This document shows positions 50,616-60,978 of a stretch of 64,000 bases of DNA, one piece after another (the stretch's first letter is position 1; each line of letters opens with the position of its first letter). The notes under the pieces are model-generated. The model was not told the DNA's origin, made no database searches, and was given only the letters and a program-made list of their open reading frames with translations. This DNA comes from Bradyrhizobium sp. Ash2021. Lineage in GTDB: Bacteria > Pseudomonadota > Alphaproteobacteria > Rhizobiales > Xanthobacteraceae. Both the position numbers and the translations under genes were made by a program. Where the stretch lies: positions 8,228,501 through 8,292,500 of the forward strand of contig NZ_CP100604.1 of assembly GCF_031202265.1 (NCBI RefSeq). The letters are read 5' to 3'.

Positions 50616-52050
50616 CATTACAGTTGCTTTTTTTGCGGGCTTCTGAATCCATGGGCAACCATGATTCGAATGTCGTGGGCGCGGGCCGCGTCGGTTGAGG
50701 AGACGCTTGCGTTGTGGGCGGCGTCGCTTCGAGAGATCAAGCAACGGATACGTCCGTTGTTCACGCAAGAGCGTGTTGCGACGAATGCAGGTCTATTCCT
50801 GGAAGGTCTGCTCGGAGATGAGCAGCGCAAGACCGGTTGGATGCGCGCGGAGGCGGCTGGCGATCCCGGCCCATGGCGGCAGCAGGCGATTCTGGGTCGT
50901 GGAGACTGGGACGCCGATGCCCTGCGCGATATCGTGCGCGACTACGTCATCGAGCATTTGGCGGATGACGATGCGGTGCTGGTGATCGACGAGACCGGTT
51001 TTCTCAAACAGGGCAAAGCGTCATGCGGAGTGGCGCGGCAATACACTGGTTCGGCAGGGAAGATCACGAACTGCCAGATCGGCGTCTTCGCTGCCTACGT
51101 TTCGCGTCATGGCCATGCGTTCATCGATCGCGCGTTGTATCTCCCGAAGGAATGGACCGACGATCCGGATCGTCTGGAAGCCGCATATGTGCCTGCCGAT
51201 GTCGGCTTTGCGACCAAACCAAGGCTTGCGACGAGAATGATCGCACGCGCGATAGCCGCGTCTGTACCATTCAGGTGGGTTGCCGGCGATACCGTCTACG
51301 GTGTTGGCAACATCGAACAGCAGCTACGTCGGGCAGGCAAAGGCTACGTGCTTGGGGTCAGCAGCGCTCATGTGTTTCGATCCTGGGGCAAGCGACCGCC
51401 GGTCGCCGGTACGGCTGCAGACCTCGCCCGGACGCGGCACTCATCCGACTGGAAGCGCCTGTCGGCGGGAGCCGGAACCAAAGGACCGCGGCTGCACGAT
51501 TGGTGTTATCTCGAATTGGCCGATCTCGAGGCCGAGCAGTTCAACAGTGCAAATGACGGTTTGTGGACACGCGGTCTACTGATCCGTCGTCGCATCGCCG
51601 ATGATGACCTCGCCTTCTTCACCACCTGGTGCCCAGCGGGAACAGCCCTTGAAACGCTGGTCGCGGTCGAAGGCCATCGATGGGCGATCGAGGACGGCTT
51701 TGAAACCGCGAAAAACGAGTTCGGGCTCGATCACAACGAGAGCAGATCCTGGCATGGCTGGCACCGTCATGTGTCCTTGGTGATGCTCGCCTTCGCCATG
51801 ATGGCCGCGATCCGACATCGCGCCAATCCGCCACCGCCCAAAAAAACGAAACGGCGCCCCCCGGCAAAAGCCAAAGCATAACCACCCCACCACTGATCCG
51901 TTGGTCAATCCAGGAAATCCGCCGCATTGCCATCAGACTTGCGCGAAAGCGGATTCAACCCGCACACATCATCGCATGGTCTTTTTGGCGCAGAGCTCAC
52001 CAGGCTGCCGCTCAACGCGCCCACTTCAAATCAAAAAAGCAACTGTAATG
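50616..52050 (+). mobile_element. IS701-family insertion sequence, 1435 bp
   Basis: Perfect terminal inverted repeats CATTACAGTTGCTTTTTT at 50616-50633 and, inverted, at 52033-52050. CTAG stands directly outside on both sides (50612-50615 and 52051-52054), matching the 4-bp target duplication of this family. It carries one intact transposase gene in plus orientation and lies inside a methyltransferase gene. Confidence 0.93.
50661..51881 (+). CDS. IS701-family transposase
   Basis: A 406-aa DDE-type transposase. Characteristic blocks: GDEQRKTGWMRAEAAGDPGP, AVLVIDETGFLKQGKASCGV with the first Asp, ARQYTGSAGKITNCQIGVFA, FIDRALYLPKEWTDDPDRLE, VAGDTVYGVGNIEQQLRRAG (second Asp) and the late VEGHRWAIEDGFETAKNEFG with the catalytic Glu, ending with a Lys/Pro-rich tail. 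It moves the element by cut and paste. The gene is complete and begins 45 bases from the left end. Confidence 0.93.
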   Translation: MIRMSWARAASVEETLALWAASLREIKQRIRPLFTQERVATNAGLFLEGLLGDEQRKTGWMRAEAAGDPGPWRQQAILGRGDWDADALRDIVRDYVIEHLADDDAVLVIDETGFLKQGKASCGVARQYTGSAGKITNCQIGVFAAYVSRHGHAFIDRALYLPKEWTDDPDRLEAAYVPADVGFATKPRLATRMIARAIAASVPFRWVAGDTVYGVGNIEQQLRRAGKGYVLGVSSAHVFRSWGKRPPVAGTAADLARTRHSSDWKRLSAGAGTKGPRLHDWCYLELADLEAEQFNSANDGLWTRGLLIRRRIADDDLAFFTTWCPAGTALETLVAVEGHRWAIEDGFETAKNEFGLDHNESRSWHGWHRHVSLVMLAFAMMAAIRHRANPPPPKKTKRRPPAKAKA

Positions 52051-52951
52051 CTAGTTCATCGGCAAGCTGACCATCGCCTGGCGGCGAGACGGGATTCCAC
52101 CGGGAATCTGGCATGAAACGACTGTGAAAGAGGTCGAGGCCGCGCAGATCTTCGATGTCGAAACAGCCGGCAAAATGGTCTTGCAATTCGGCCGCAGTAA
52201 ACAGGTGAAAGCCGAATGCCATATGTCGGCCATCGCTGAGGTCGATTTCACACCGGTCCCTGACGTGATCCTGTTTCAATCGGCGGACTTTCTCGATCGA
52301 GTCTACAAAGGCCGTTGGAATGCTGCCGATCGGGCGGACCGTTGTTATGCAATATCCCGACGTGACGCGTGCCATCTCTTTTGAGATTTCCGGCAAGCGT
52401 GTAACAGGCAGATGGCTGAGCGCGCTGTACAGGCAAAGAGTCAGATCGACCGAGGCATCGGATTCCGGCAACCGGTCCGCAAGGTCTGCGACGTCGAATG
52501 TGAGATTCACTCCGGGAAGGCTGGAAGGATTTCGGGCCGCCAACCGCGCCTGTTGTATTTGCGTTTGTGCGATGTCGAATCCACGCGCAGTAATGCCGCT
52601 GAATCCGAGCGCATGTGCGCGTACGACCAGTCGACGCAGCCATGTACCGGGTCCGCAACCCGCATCGAGGAGCCTGACCGAGCTTGCACCGGAAGCCCGC
52701 AGGTCGGTTAGTTTCTTCTCCAATACGGCCCAGACGCAGCGATCCGCGTAAGCGTGCATTCCGTCAAAGGCAAATGGCTGCGAAGGGTCGCCATCGGCAT
52801 AGGAGACATAATCGTCACCAGCTTGGTTGTAGATTTCCGCAACATCATTCACTGCCTCATTATCAACTGCCAGGACAGAATGCCCAACTGGATGTGAGAC
52901 GGGCAAATTTGACGCCCATTTCCGCGTAGGGATTGAATCGTGGTCAAACAT
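52051..52951 (-). pseudogene. SAM-dependent methyltransferase, 5' part, truncated by IS insertion
   Basis: From ATG 52951 (other starts at 53002 and 53077 are possible) the frame covers a class I methyltransferase: IYNQAGDDYVSYADGDPSQP, then motif I VRLLDAGCGPGTWLRRL, motif II-like GITARGFDIAQTQIQQARL, VNLTFDVADLADRLPESDAS (acidic loop) and LCLYSALSHLPVTRLPEI. It reaches the CTAG at 52051; from there the reading frame enters IS DNA and stops after six foreign residues (ALQLLF). About 40 native C-terminal residues are separated at 50490-50615. A shortened protein might still fold, but the last beta strands are missing. Confidence 0.88.
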
Positions 52952-53220
52952 GTGAGGCCTGCCAGACACGAGGTATCTTAAGTTTCCATTCTTGCGGCTC
53001 ATAGGGCTTAAGAGCCGGCCGACGCGCAGAAGATGTGCGGAAGGCTGTATGAAATCGAGACTGATTGCCGTTGCCATTCATAAGCGCGTCATATGCGGCA
53101 ATGACGGTTCGCGCCGCCGGACCACGGTCTCGAACAGCTTTCACAACAGATCGCAGTCTCGGAAGCGGCCATGCCTATTCTTGGAGGCACGCATGATCTG
53201 GCAGAGCTACCGCCTGCGCT

Positions 53221-53940
53221 CTAAGTTTGCCGGCTATATTGCTCGTACAGTTTGGCGGCGTTGTCCCAGCGAATAGCTTCCATGTAGACGTCGACGTAGC
53301 GCGCGGCCGCCGCACCGTAGTCCATGTGATAGGCGTGCTCGTACATATCGAGCACCAGGACCGGACGACCGCCTGCAAGCGTCGTGGTGTGGTCGGCGGC
53401 CCATTGGTTGACAAGCCGCTTGTCGCGAGGTGAGTACGCGAGGATCACCCAACCCGAACCACCGCCTTCGGCCTTGCCCATCGCTGCGAACTCGGATCGC
53501 CAGCGCTCCATACTGCCGAAATCACGCGCGATGGCGTCAGCAAGAGGTCCACTGGCTCTTGCGCCACCACCAAGCCCATCAAAATAGATTTCGTGGAGGA
53601 TCATCGAATTTGAGGCGACTAGTTCCTCACGCTTCAAACCGTTGATGACGAAATTCGGAGCCCTGGCGAAATCAAGCTCTGCCAGTTGGGTGCCAATCGC
53701 ATTGAGGCGCTTCACCGCGCCGACATAGTTGTTCTCATAGTGGCTAACGAGCACCTTTTCCGAGATGCCCGTGATGGCTTTCGGATCGAAGGGCATTGGT
53801 TTGGCTTGATAAGGCATCGCTTTAGCTGCGACCTGCGGGTTGCCCTGAGCAAGCGCCTGTGTTCCGGCAAGCACAGCCGTCGATGCTGCGGCAGCACTTA
53901 CGGCCTTGAGAAAGTTTCGGCGTTCGGTGGTCATGGTCAT
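53221..53940 (-). CDS. Exported Fe/Mn superoxide dismutase
   Basis: A 239-aa protein from ATG 53940 (GGAGAG ahead) with a Tat-type signal, TERRNFLKAVSAAAASTAVL, and a mature start near AQGNPQVAAKA. The metal ligands can be seen: His in LVSHYENNYVGAV, His in SMILHEIYFDGLGG, Asp in VLVLDMYEHAYHMDYG and its His. The D-x-W-E-H-A-Y-Y motif has Met-Tyr in place of Val-Trp, so specificity for Fe, Mn or cambialistic use is unclear. It detoxifies superoxide outside the cytoplasm. Tat export, which transports folded metalloproteins, fits. It is a single gene. Confidence 0.9.
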   Translation of the reverse strand: MTMTTERRNFLKAVSAAAASTAVLAGTQALAQGNPQVAAKAMPYQAKPMPFDPKAITGISEKVLVSHYENNYVGAVKRLNAIGTQLAELDFARAPNFVINGLKREELVASNSMILHEIYFDGLGGGARASGPLADAIARDFGSMERWRSEFAAMGKAEGGGSGWVILAYSPRDKRLVNQWAADHTTTLAGGRPVLVLDMYEHAYHMDYGAAAARYVDVYMEAIRWDNAAKLYEQYSRQT

Positions 53941-54251
53941 CGGACTCTCCACGTGTTGATTGCCCCCGCATGGTAGAAGCCGCCCGCGCGGTTCATGGCA
54001 CGACGGCACGGCTCTCCGCAGGCGCGGAGAACCGGATGCTGGCGGGAAAACGCACAGCGGTAGTGAAAAGTGGCAAAAGCGGTCGATCGCGAATTTCCAT
54101 TTAAGCCAGATCCAGATCGCTTCGGGGCAAGACCTGCATTCACGAGAGATGACCTCAGCGCCCTCTCGCGCCAAGGCCATCTCGCGGCCAGATACTCAAT
54201 CTGTCAGCTGACCGTTCCAGATCGCGATCAACATCGATCTACGACCGTCCA

Positions 54252-54773
54252 TCAACCGCACACCTGATGGGGTTGGAGGTGCCAGCCATGCTTGGTGTGC
54301 ACGCGTCGCCGGACCACGTAGCAACTGCCGTCGTCGGCGTATGAATCGCTGGAGGCATACGGATAATAGCCATACGGATAGTCGTAAGCGTAGTCGTCAT
54401 AGTAGCCGTACGGGTAGAAGCCGAAGCCGAAACGTCGTCGCCCGAAGTCGCGATCATGAAATCCACGGCCGCGGAATTCACCGCCACGAAATCCACCTCC
54501 GTGGAAACCGCCGCCATCATGGAATCCGCTGGCCACGCCGCCGCCATGGAATCCGCCAGCTATGCCGCCGCCATGGAAACCGCCTCCTCCGAAGCCGCCG
54601 CCACCAAAGCCGCCACCATGGAAACCGCCGCCGCCAAAGCCACCGCCGCCCCCGTGGCCGCCTCCACCGCCGCCGCCGCCACCACCACCACGAGCCAACG
54701 CCATCGTTGGCGACACCAGGCCAACGGACGCAACTGCCAATAACGCGATCATTGTCTTACGCAACATAACCAT
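54252..54773 (-). CDS. Secreted Gly/His/Tyr-rich protein
   Basis: A 173-aa protein with signal peptide MVMLRKTMIALLAVASVGLV (cut near ALA). Residues about 30-110 are almost pure Gly with repeated GGGFHGGGFGGGG units containing His and Phe. A second part is rich in Tyr, Asp and Pro (FGFYPYGYYDDYAYDYPYGY). The last 25 residues (CYVVRRRVHTKHGWHLQPHQ) are basic and His-rich with two Cys. The many His suggest metal or surface binding. Such proteins occur in Bradyrhizobium with unknown role. Its neighbour is an exported superoxide dismutase on the same strand. Confidence 0.75.
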   Translation of the reverse strand: MVMLRKTMIALLAVASVGLVSPTMALARGGGGGGGGGGGHGGGGGFGGGGFHGGGFGGGGFGGGGFHGGGIAGGFHGGGVASGFHDGGGFHGGGFRGGEFRGRGFHDRDFGRRRFGFGFYPYGYYDDYAYDYPYGYYPYASSDSYADDGSCYVVRRRVHTKHGWHLQPHQVCG

Positions 54774-55058
54774 TCTCCGTCACAGATTTATCGTTCCCAA
54801 CCAGGACCGGGCTTAGCAGGTAGGAATCGTTTTGGAAAATCGCTACCAGCTTCGACGACTCCGTTACTCAACTCTCCGCGAGCCACCCTGATTAAATTTA
54901 AATTCAGAAAATTCAGAGAACGAGTTGTTCGGGCGGGCGCGCGGCGCGGCCGAAGCGCGCCCGCACTGTTGCAGATGTAGCTTGATTTGGAATCTCGTAG
55001 CCAACATCTGCTGAAATTGAACAACAGTGATTTCGCCTTCAGTCTCCATGCCGTGATG

Positions 55059-56300
55059 CTAGGAGTTCTCTCGGACCATCTGGGGCTGGACCGCCGTTGT
55101 CAGTGGTGGGACACCCTTGGTGCTTGCCACCACCGGCGTCTCCTCCGAAAGGCCGGCGGTCACCTCGATGCGACCGTTATCGATGAGACCCGTCTTGACG
55201 GTGAGGCGTGTGATCCGATTGTCGGCGATTGTGTACACGAAGTTGCCGTCGCCATCCGTACCTACAGCAGCGCCAGGCAGAGTAAGCGCATCGGGATGCC
55301 GGTTCATTTCCAGGGAGACCTCCGCATACGTGCCCGGATAGAGCTGTTCCTTGGGGTTGGGCAGGTCGATCTCGGTACGCATGTTGCGGGTCTCGGGATC
55401 AAGACGCTGGGAAAAGCGGGTTACCTTGCCGATGAACGGCTTACCGTCGAAGCCGGACGGCTTGACGATGGCCGGATCGCCGACGCGAAGGTGGGGTACG
55501 TCGTTCTCCGGAACGTCGCAAAACACCCGGATCGTGTCGATTCGCTGCACCGTGAAAAGTGAACCTGCCGACGGCGTCGTTCGCGTGGCCGTGGCGGCCT
55601 GGACCAGATCGCCCCGGTTCACCTGGCGCCGCGCCACCACGCCATCGAAAGGCGCCACGATCTGCGTATAGGTGAGCAGAGCCTTGATCTTCTCCACAGT
55701 CGCAGCAGCGACGTCGACCTGGTTGGCGGCGAGGTCGCGGTTCGCTTCCGCAACGCCGAGATCCGCCTTGGCGATCTCCGTATTGGCGTGCACCTGATCG
55801 AGCGTCCGGTCGCTGATGAAGCCCCGTCCCTCGCCCAACTGGTCCCGGTCCTTCGCCAGGGCGCTCTGAAGCGCAAAGTCCGCCTTGTTGTGGTCCAGTT
55901 GCCGGCGAGCGCTCTCCAGCGAACTTTTCTTGGATTCGAGTTGGGCCTTGGCTTCGGCAAGCTCCTGCTTCATTTCGGGAACATCGATCACCGCGAGCAC
56001 TTGACCTGCCTTGACGTGATCGCCGATATCGACGCGAACATCGGACAGGTATCCGGCGACCTTGGCGAAGAGATCTGTTTCCTCAAAAGCATCGAGGGTG
56101 GCGTTGGTCTGGAGACGCTGGGCCACCGTGGCGCGGCGCGGACGAACAACTTCGACCCGCGGCAGGTTATCCGGCTTCCACGGACTCACAAGCGATGACG
56201 ATGGCGATGCTGCCAAATGCCAATTGGCAACGATGCCAGCCGCGCCGACGCCGATGATGCCTGCCAAGACCTTGATGCCCGTTAGACTCATGAAATTCAT
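55059..56300 (-). CDS. RND efflux periplasmic adaptor (membrane fusion protein)
   Basis: A 413-aa adaptor, ATG 56300 with GAGG ahead. An N-terminal anchor, MSLTGIKVLAGIIGVGAAGI, is followed by barrel-sandwich and lipoyl parts (LFAKVAGYLSDVRVDIGDHV, KAGQVLAVIDVPEMKQELAE), a long coiled-coil hairpin (residues about 110-200, many Ala, Lys and Glu), then VAPFDGVVARRQVNRGDLVQ and a C-terminal beta-barrel (IDLPNPKEQLYPGTYAEVSL). It links the inner-membrane pump to an outer-membrane channel. It is second in the operon, 37 bases behind the permease. No TolC-like gene is adjacent, so an outer-membrane partner must come from elsewhere. Confidence 0.9.
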   Translation of the reverse strand: MNFMSLTGIKVLAGIIGVGAAGIVANWHLAASPSSSLVSPWKPDNLPRVEVVRPRRATVAQRLQTNATLDAFEETDLFAKVAGYLSDVRVDIGDHVKAGQVLAVIDVPEMKQELAEAKAQLESKKSSLESARRQLDHNKADFALQSALAKDRDQLGEGRGFISDRTLDQVHANTEIAKADLGVAEANRDLAANQVDVAAATVEKIKALLTYTQIVAPFDGVVARRQVNRGDLVQAATATRTTPSAGSLFTVQRIDTIRVFCDVPENDVPHLRVGDPAIVKPSGFDGKPFIGKVTRFSQRLDPETRNMRTEIDLPNPKEQLYPGTYAEVSLEMNRHPDALTLPGAAVGTDGDGNFVYTIADNRITRLTVKTGLIDNGRIEVTAGLSEETPVVASTKGVPPLTTAVQPQMVRENS

Positions 56301-56337
56301 GGTGTTGCGCCTCTAAATTCCGTTTTTGGCTGCTCGC

Positions 56338-59300
56338 TTATTCCGCCGCCCGATCATAGTATTCGGCGGGTCGGTCGCCACGATCCGACACCGAGGCGGG
56401 CCGCGGCTCTGGCTCGAAATATCGGCTATGGGGGTCGTCAGGATCGAGCGACGCGGAAATCGGGGCATGCCGCGACTGCAGCGTGGCCAGGATCGCCGGC
56501 AGGATGATGAGTGTGGCGCAAGTCGCGCCGAGGAGACCGCCGATCACCGCCCGCCCAAGCGGCGCGCTTTGCTCTCCGCCTTCGCCCAGGCCCAGCGCCA
56601 TTGGCATCATCCCGGCCAGCATCGCGAAACTTGTCATCAGGATCGGACGCAGACGGCTCCGTGCGCCTTCTATTGCTGCCTCCCATGGTTCGAGGCCCGC
56701 GACCCGGCTACGTTCTGCGAAAGTCACGAGCAGGATGGCGTTTGCCACCGCCACGCCAATCGCCATGATCGCGCCCATGAAGGATTGAATGTTGAGCGTG
56801 GTCCGGGTGAGCCACAGCATAAGCACGACCCCGGCGATGACGGCGGGAACCGTCGACCCCACCGCCAGGGAAAGCCGGAACGATTGGAAATTGGCGGTCA
56901 GCAGCAGGAGGATGACACCCACCGCCATCAAGAGCCCCAGCCGCAGGCCTCCGAACATCTCTGCCATCGGCTGGACTTGCCCGCGCACGGTCACGTTCAC
57001 CCGATCGGGCGGCTTTCCCGTATCTTTGATAGCCTGCTGCACGCGGGCTGCCGCGCGTCCGAGATCCTCGCCCGAGATGTTTGCGCTCAGCGTCAGCATG
57101 CGCTGCATGTTGTAGCGGTCATATTCGCCGAGCGCTGTGCTGTCGGTAACGCCGGCAACATTGCGGAGGTCGATCTGTCCGCCCGACCGGCGAGCGATGG
57201 GCAGGTTCTTCACCTCCTCCAGGGAATTCATCTGGTGCTCGGGGATCTCGACCTGCACCTGATAACCAATGCCGCTCTTGGGATCGGCCCAATAGTTCGC
57301 CGAGGTGTAGCGACTGGATGATGTGCCCGCGACGACCGATTTCGCCACATCGTCCGTCGTCACCCCGAGAACGCCCGCGCGTTCGCGGTCTACGGTGACC
57401 TTTACGGTCGGGTAATCGAGTTCCTGCTCAAATCCCAGGTCGCGCAGCGTCGGCACCTGTGCCAATTTCGCTCGCAACTTATCGGCATATTGGCGGCTAT
57501 CGGCGAGGTTCGGCCCGCTCACGGCCACTTCGATCGGTGTCGGCGCGCCGAAGCTCATCACTCGGCTGACGATGTCGCTTGGCTCGAATGAGAAGCGCAC
57601 ACCCGGCAGTTCCTGGGGCAATTTCTGACGCAGCCGCTCCTTCAAATCCTCGATGCCGATCCCGGCGCCGCGCTTGAGCTGCACCTGCAGCACCGCCTCC
57701 TCAGAGCCGGAACTCCAGAGATAAATGGTATTGATGGGGTAATTGGGCGGCTGCGTTCCGACAAAACCGAGGCTGATTTCCACGTTATCCGGCCCGACCT
57801 CGCGCTTGATCGCGTCGAGTGTCTTCAGCGCGATCTGCTCGGTCCGCTCGATGCGCGTCCCGGCGGGAGCCCGGAGATGCAATTGGAGCTGGCCGGTATC
57901 CACGCTCGAAAAAATCTCGGTGCCGAGCGAACTGCCGACCAGGAAAATGATTGCGCCGCTGGTGATGAGATAGGAAAGCACGACGATGCGCCGTCGTTTC
58001 ATGACGGCGCGCGCGAACCGATCGTACCTGGCACGCAGCCGATCGAAAAACGTTTCTCGCGGCTCGCGGTGCGTGCTTGAATTGCGCAGCATCCAGACGG
58101 ACAGTACCGGCACAAAGGTACTGGAAAGCAGATACGATCCCACCATCGAGAAGCCGACTGCCAAGGCCAGCGGCACGAACAAATTGTGTGCGGCGCCAGT
58201 CATGAAGAAGGCGGGAATGAACACCGCCAGGATGCAGAGCATGGCCACGAACCGGGGCAGCGTCGTCTCGGCCGTGGCCTCGCTCGCGGCACGGGCAAGG
58301 CTGCGGCCATCAGCAAGACGCGTGTGGATATTCTCGATGGTGACTGTCGCCTCGTCGACCAGGATGCCGACAGCCAACGCCAACCCGCCCAGGGTCATGA
58401 TGTTGATGGTCTGACCCGATACCCAGAGCGCTGTCACCGACCCGAGGATCGCGAGCGGAATGTTCAAGACCACGACGAGCGAACTGCGCCAATCCCGCAG
58501 AAACAGCAGCACCATAAGGCCCGTGAGCACCGCGCTGAGAGCGCCTTCGACGAACAGGCCCTGGATGGCGCGCGTCACGTAGGGGGACTGGTCGAACTGG
58601 TAACTGACCTCAACATCATCAGGCAGTACGGACTGGAAGCGTGGCAAGTTGGCTTTAACGGCTTGGACGACCGCGAGTGTCGAGGCGTCCGCCCGTTTGG
58701 TTACGGGGATGTAGACCGTGCGATGTCCATCTACCAGCGCGTAGCCGGTCTGGATGTCGGCGCCGTCTTCGACCGATCCGACGTCGCGTATGAAGATCGT
58801 CTGCGTTCCGTGCGAGCGGATGGGAATGTTGTTCAGGCCCTTGAAATCCCCGACAACGGAGTTGACCGGTACCATAGGCCATAGATCCCCGATTCGGATG
58901 TTGCCGGATGGGCTGACCGTGTTGCCGGCGGCCAACGCCCGCACCACCTCGTCCGGCGACATGTCGTAGGAACGCAGCTTACCGGGATCCAGGCGAACGA
59001 GGATGGTGCGCTGGCTTGAGCCAAAGGGCGGCGGCGCCGAGACACCCGGCAAGGTCGCAAACAATGGGCGGACCTTGAAGAGCGCTGCGTCCTGAAGCTC
59101 GGCGACCGTTTTGGTCTTGCTGGAGAACACGAGGTCACCGACCGGGACGCTGCCACCGTCGAATCGCACCACGAAAGGTGGCACAGTTCCAGTGGGCGTG
59201 AAGGCGCGGGCGCGGTCGACGTAAGCGACCGTCTCCGCCGTGGCCTGCGCCATGTCGGTGCCGGGATGGAATTGCAGCTTGATGAGCGCAATGCCCTGGA

Positions 59301-59553
59301 TCGACTTGCTTTCGACATGCTCGATCCCGGTGATGTAGAGGAAGTGGTACTCGTAGTAGTTGGTGATGAACCCTTCCATCTGCGCCGGGTCGAGCCCGCC
59401 ATACGGCTGGGCCACATACAGGACGGGTACCCCAAGATCCGGGAAAATGTCCCGAGACATCCGATCGACCGCCAGAAAACCCGCCAATGCAACGGCTATC
59501 ACCATCGTCAAAAGCGAGATCGGGCGTCGCAATGCAAACGACACGAAGTTCAT
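56338..59553 (-). CDS. RND efflux permease (AcrB/MexF-related, hydrophobe/amphiphile class)
   Basis: A 1071-aa pump. The first transmembrane helix is [20 protein letters not shown], followed by a periplasmic porter domain, then five further helices. TM4 carries [20 protein letters not shown]; the proton-relay pair here is Asp-Glu rather than Asp-Asp. The second half repeats the fold: [20 protein letters not shown] and [20 protein letters not shown] with [15 protein letters not shown]. Drug/proton antiport across the inner membrane is expected, with the adaptor in the same operon. Substrates are unknown. The start ATG 59553 follows GAGG. Confidence 0.92.
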   Translation of the reverse strand: MNFVSFALRRPISLLTMVIAVALAGFLAVDRMSRDIFPDLGVPVLYVAQPYGGLDPAQMEGFITNYYEYHFLYITGIEHVESKSIQGIALIKLQFHPGTDMAQATAETVAYVDRARAFTPTGTVPPFVVRFDGGSVPVGDLVFSSKTKTVAELQDAALFKVRPLFATLPGVSAPPPFGSSQRTILVRLDPGKLRSYDMSPDEVVRALAAGNTVSPSGNIRIGDLWPMVPVNSVVGDFKGLNNIPIRSHGTQTIFIRDVGSVEDGADIQTGYALVDGHRTVYIPVTKRADASTLAVVQAVKANLPRFQSVLPDDVEVSYQFDQSPYVTRAIQGLFVEGALSAVLTGLMVLLFLRDWRSSLVVVLNIPLAILGSVTALWVSGQTINIMTLGGLALAVGILVDEATVTIENIHTRLADGRSLARAASEATAETTLPRFVAMLCILAVFIPAFFMTGAAHNLFVPLALAVGFSMVGSYLLSSTFVPVLSVWMLRNSSTHREPRETFFDRLRARYDRFARAVMKRRRIVVLSYLITSGAIIFLVGSSLGTEIFSSVDTGQLQLHLRAPAGTRIERTEQIALKTLDAIKREVGPDNVEISLGFVGTQPPNYPINTIYLWSSGSEEAVLQVQLKRGAGIGIEDLKERLRQKLPQELPGVRFSFEPSDIVSRVMSFGAPTPIEVAVSGPNLADSRQYADKLRAKLAQVPTLRDLGFEQELDYPTVKVTVDRERAGVLGVTTDDVAKSVVAGTSSSRYTSANYWADPKSGIGYQVQVEIPEHQMNSLEEVKNLPIARRSGGQIDLRNVAGVTDSTALGEYDRYNMQRMLTLSANISGEDLGRAAARVQQAIKDTGKPPDRVNVTVRGQVQPMAEMFGGLRLGLLMAVGVILLLLTANFQSFRLSLAVGSTVPAVIAGVVLMLWLTRTTLNIQSFMGAIMAIGVAVANAILLVTFAERSRVAGLEPWEAAIEGARSRLRPILMTSFAMLAGMMPMALGLGEGGEQSAPLGRAVIGGLLGATCATLIILPAILATLQSRHAPISASLDPDDPHSRYFEPEPRPASVSDRGDRPAEYYDRAAE

Positions 59554-60266
59554 CGTGACGCCTCAGCCGGTTTCACCGGGTCGAGCGCGTGCCGACGGCA
59601 CCATCGCAAACTGACGGAACATTTCAGAGAAATGCGGCTCATATGTCCGTCCCAACGCTCAGCCCCCGAGGTCCAACGACCTCGTCGGTGAGCAGAACTT
59701 GGACGGCGAACCGTCTTAGAAGGCCGGGGGTCTGCAGGCCCCGACGGTAGATGACGATCCAGCATGGCAATCAAATGCGGTCGTCTCAAGTAAATTAACT
59801 TTCAGTTTTGGCAAGCCTTATCCGCACGAATTTGTGATGCCGTCAAAGTATGGGCCTCCGTTCCGTAGAATGCTGTCTCGCGACGGAACGCTGGAAAGCT
59901 AGGGGCCCTGACGCCTTCGCAAAGCATCTTTTCTCGGCCACTCATTAATAAATCTCATGATCCAAGTCGTGTTTGACTTGGAAGGATAGGGCTTCGTTTT
60001 CCGACTATGATGAGTTTTCCTGTGGAAAGTGAGCTGATGCGCCGCTTGCCACCACTGAACGCGCGAAGCCGCGGCTCGGAGTGAGAGCTTCACGCGCGCG
60101 GCCGAGGAATTGATCGCCACCCCCCAAAAGGAGACCCAATTTGGACGCGGGCCGCTGGTGCCGGTGGGCCGATGCCGCTACTTCCCTCGAGATTTCGGTA
60201 AGCGATTTAGTGGAATGATCAAACAGAAGCTCCATCTGTTGTTTTGTAAACAACGACGAAGAAAAA
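59554..60266. other. Intergenic region upstream of the RND operon
   Basis: A stretch of 713 bases with no supported gene. It should hold the promoter of the RND pair (near 59.56-59.7 kb, minus) and of the small secreted protein (plus). A minus-strand open frame at 60005-60277 was rejected. No regulator gene such as TetR or LysR is present beside the pump. Confidence 0.5.
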
Positions 60267-60503
60267 ATGAAACTCACGACAATAGCATTAGCCTCTGCGT
60301 TCGCGCTCTCCAGTACGTTCGCGCTTGCAAAAACGGTTCGTCATAAGCCGAGCGTCAGGACCTATGACTTGCACAGGGGTATACCGCTGGGCAGATCAGG
60401 TTTTTTGCATCCGAACTACGGCAATCCAGACGGTGCAACCAGCGTGTCCGCGGGCGGATTGATGTGGAACGGAAGGAGCGCGTCCGAGTGGGGCGGCGGC
60501 TAG
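60267..60503 (+). CDS. Small secreted protein, function unknown
   Basis: A 78-aa protein with GAAGAA ahead of ATG 60267. A clear signal peptide, MKLTTIALASAFALSSTFAL, ends at ALA. The mature 57 residues contain RTYDLHRGIPLGRSGFLHPN and a Gly-rich end (GGLMWNGRSASEWGGG). I recall many similar short secreted proteins in Bradyrhizobium with identical signal-peptide style. It has no cysteine and no known domain. It is likely periplasmic. Confidence 0.75.
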   Translation: MKLTTIALASAFALSSTFALAKTVRHKPSVRTYDLHRGIPLGRSGFLHPNYGNPDGATSVSAGGLMWNGRSASEWGGG

Positions 60504-60609
60504 GGGACCCGGGCAATTCAGCGCGTGAGCTAATCCTGCAAAACCGGCCCTTGGAGCCTCGCCCTTGGTTCGGGTGCGGAGGTCAGGCCGGCAACACTAA
60601 CCGCAAAGG

Positions 60610-60906
60610 CTATTCGCGCCGCGTGGTATCGGGATCTTCAGTCAACGTGATTGCTAACCCCGTCAGGGTCGCTCCGATACCGAAGGTTATCGCGCATGTG
60701 CCCACGAACATCAGCATAACGGCATCTGGAGCTGGGCTGTAACTGATCAAGGTCGCGATGCCCAACGCGGTGACGTGAGTGACGAGAAACGCGAAGGCGA
60801 GACCGACGGCAACGCCCATCGCCGTGTGGCTGGTAGCCTCCATGAGTAGCGAAGGCTTGATCAATGCAGACCGCTTCTTAGGGCGCACAAGCCTGACCTC
60901 CGGCAT
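60610..60906 (-). CDS. Small membrane protein, function unknown
   Basis: A 98-aa protein from ATG 60906 (60927 is also in frame). The first 25 residues are basic (RLVRPKKRSALIKPS). Two transmembrane helices follow: ATSHTAMGVAVGLAFAFLVT and, after a short loop with SYSPAPDA, VMLMFVGTCAITFGIGATLTGL. The C-terminus is hydrophilic (TEDPDTTRRE). No family is recognised. Lys/Arg before the first helix puts the N-terminus inside. It follows a very short minus-strand ORF at 60979-61101 and may be co-transcribed with it. Confidence 0.65.
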   Translation of the reverse strand: MPEVRLVRPKKRSALIKPSLLMEATSHTAMGVAVGLAFAFLVTHVTALGIATLISYSPAPDAVMLMFVGTCAITFGIGATLTGLAITLTEDPDTTRRE

Positions 60907-60978
60907 GTCGTGTTTGTTCGCTGGCAACTGCAGTCGAAGCGTGAATTGTCTGGCTAGATCAATTCGACCGTTGCGCTA

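Noticed and set aside
54480..54700. Short-period repeats that could suggest a CRISPR-like array
   Set aside because: They are in-frame Gly-rich codon repeats of a secreted protein, with no constant repeat and unique-spacer pattern.
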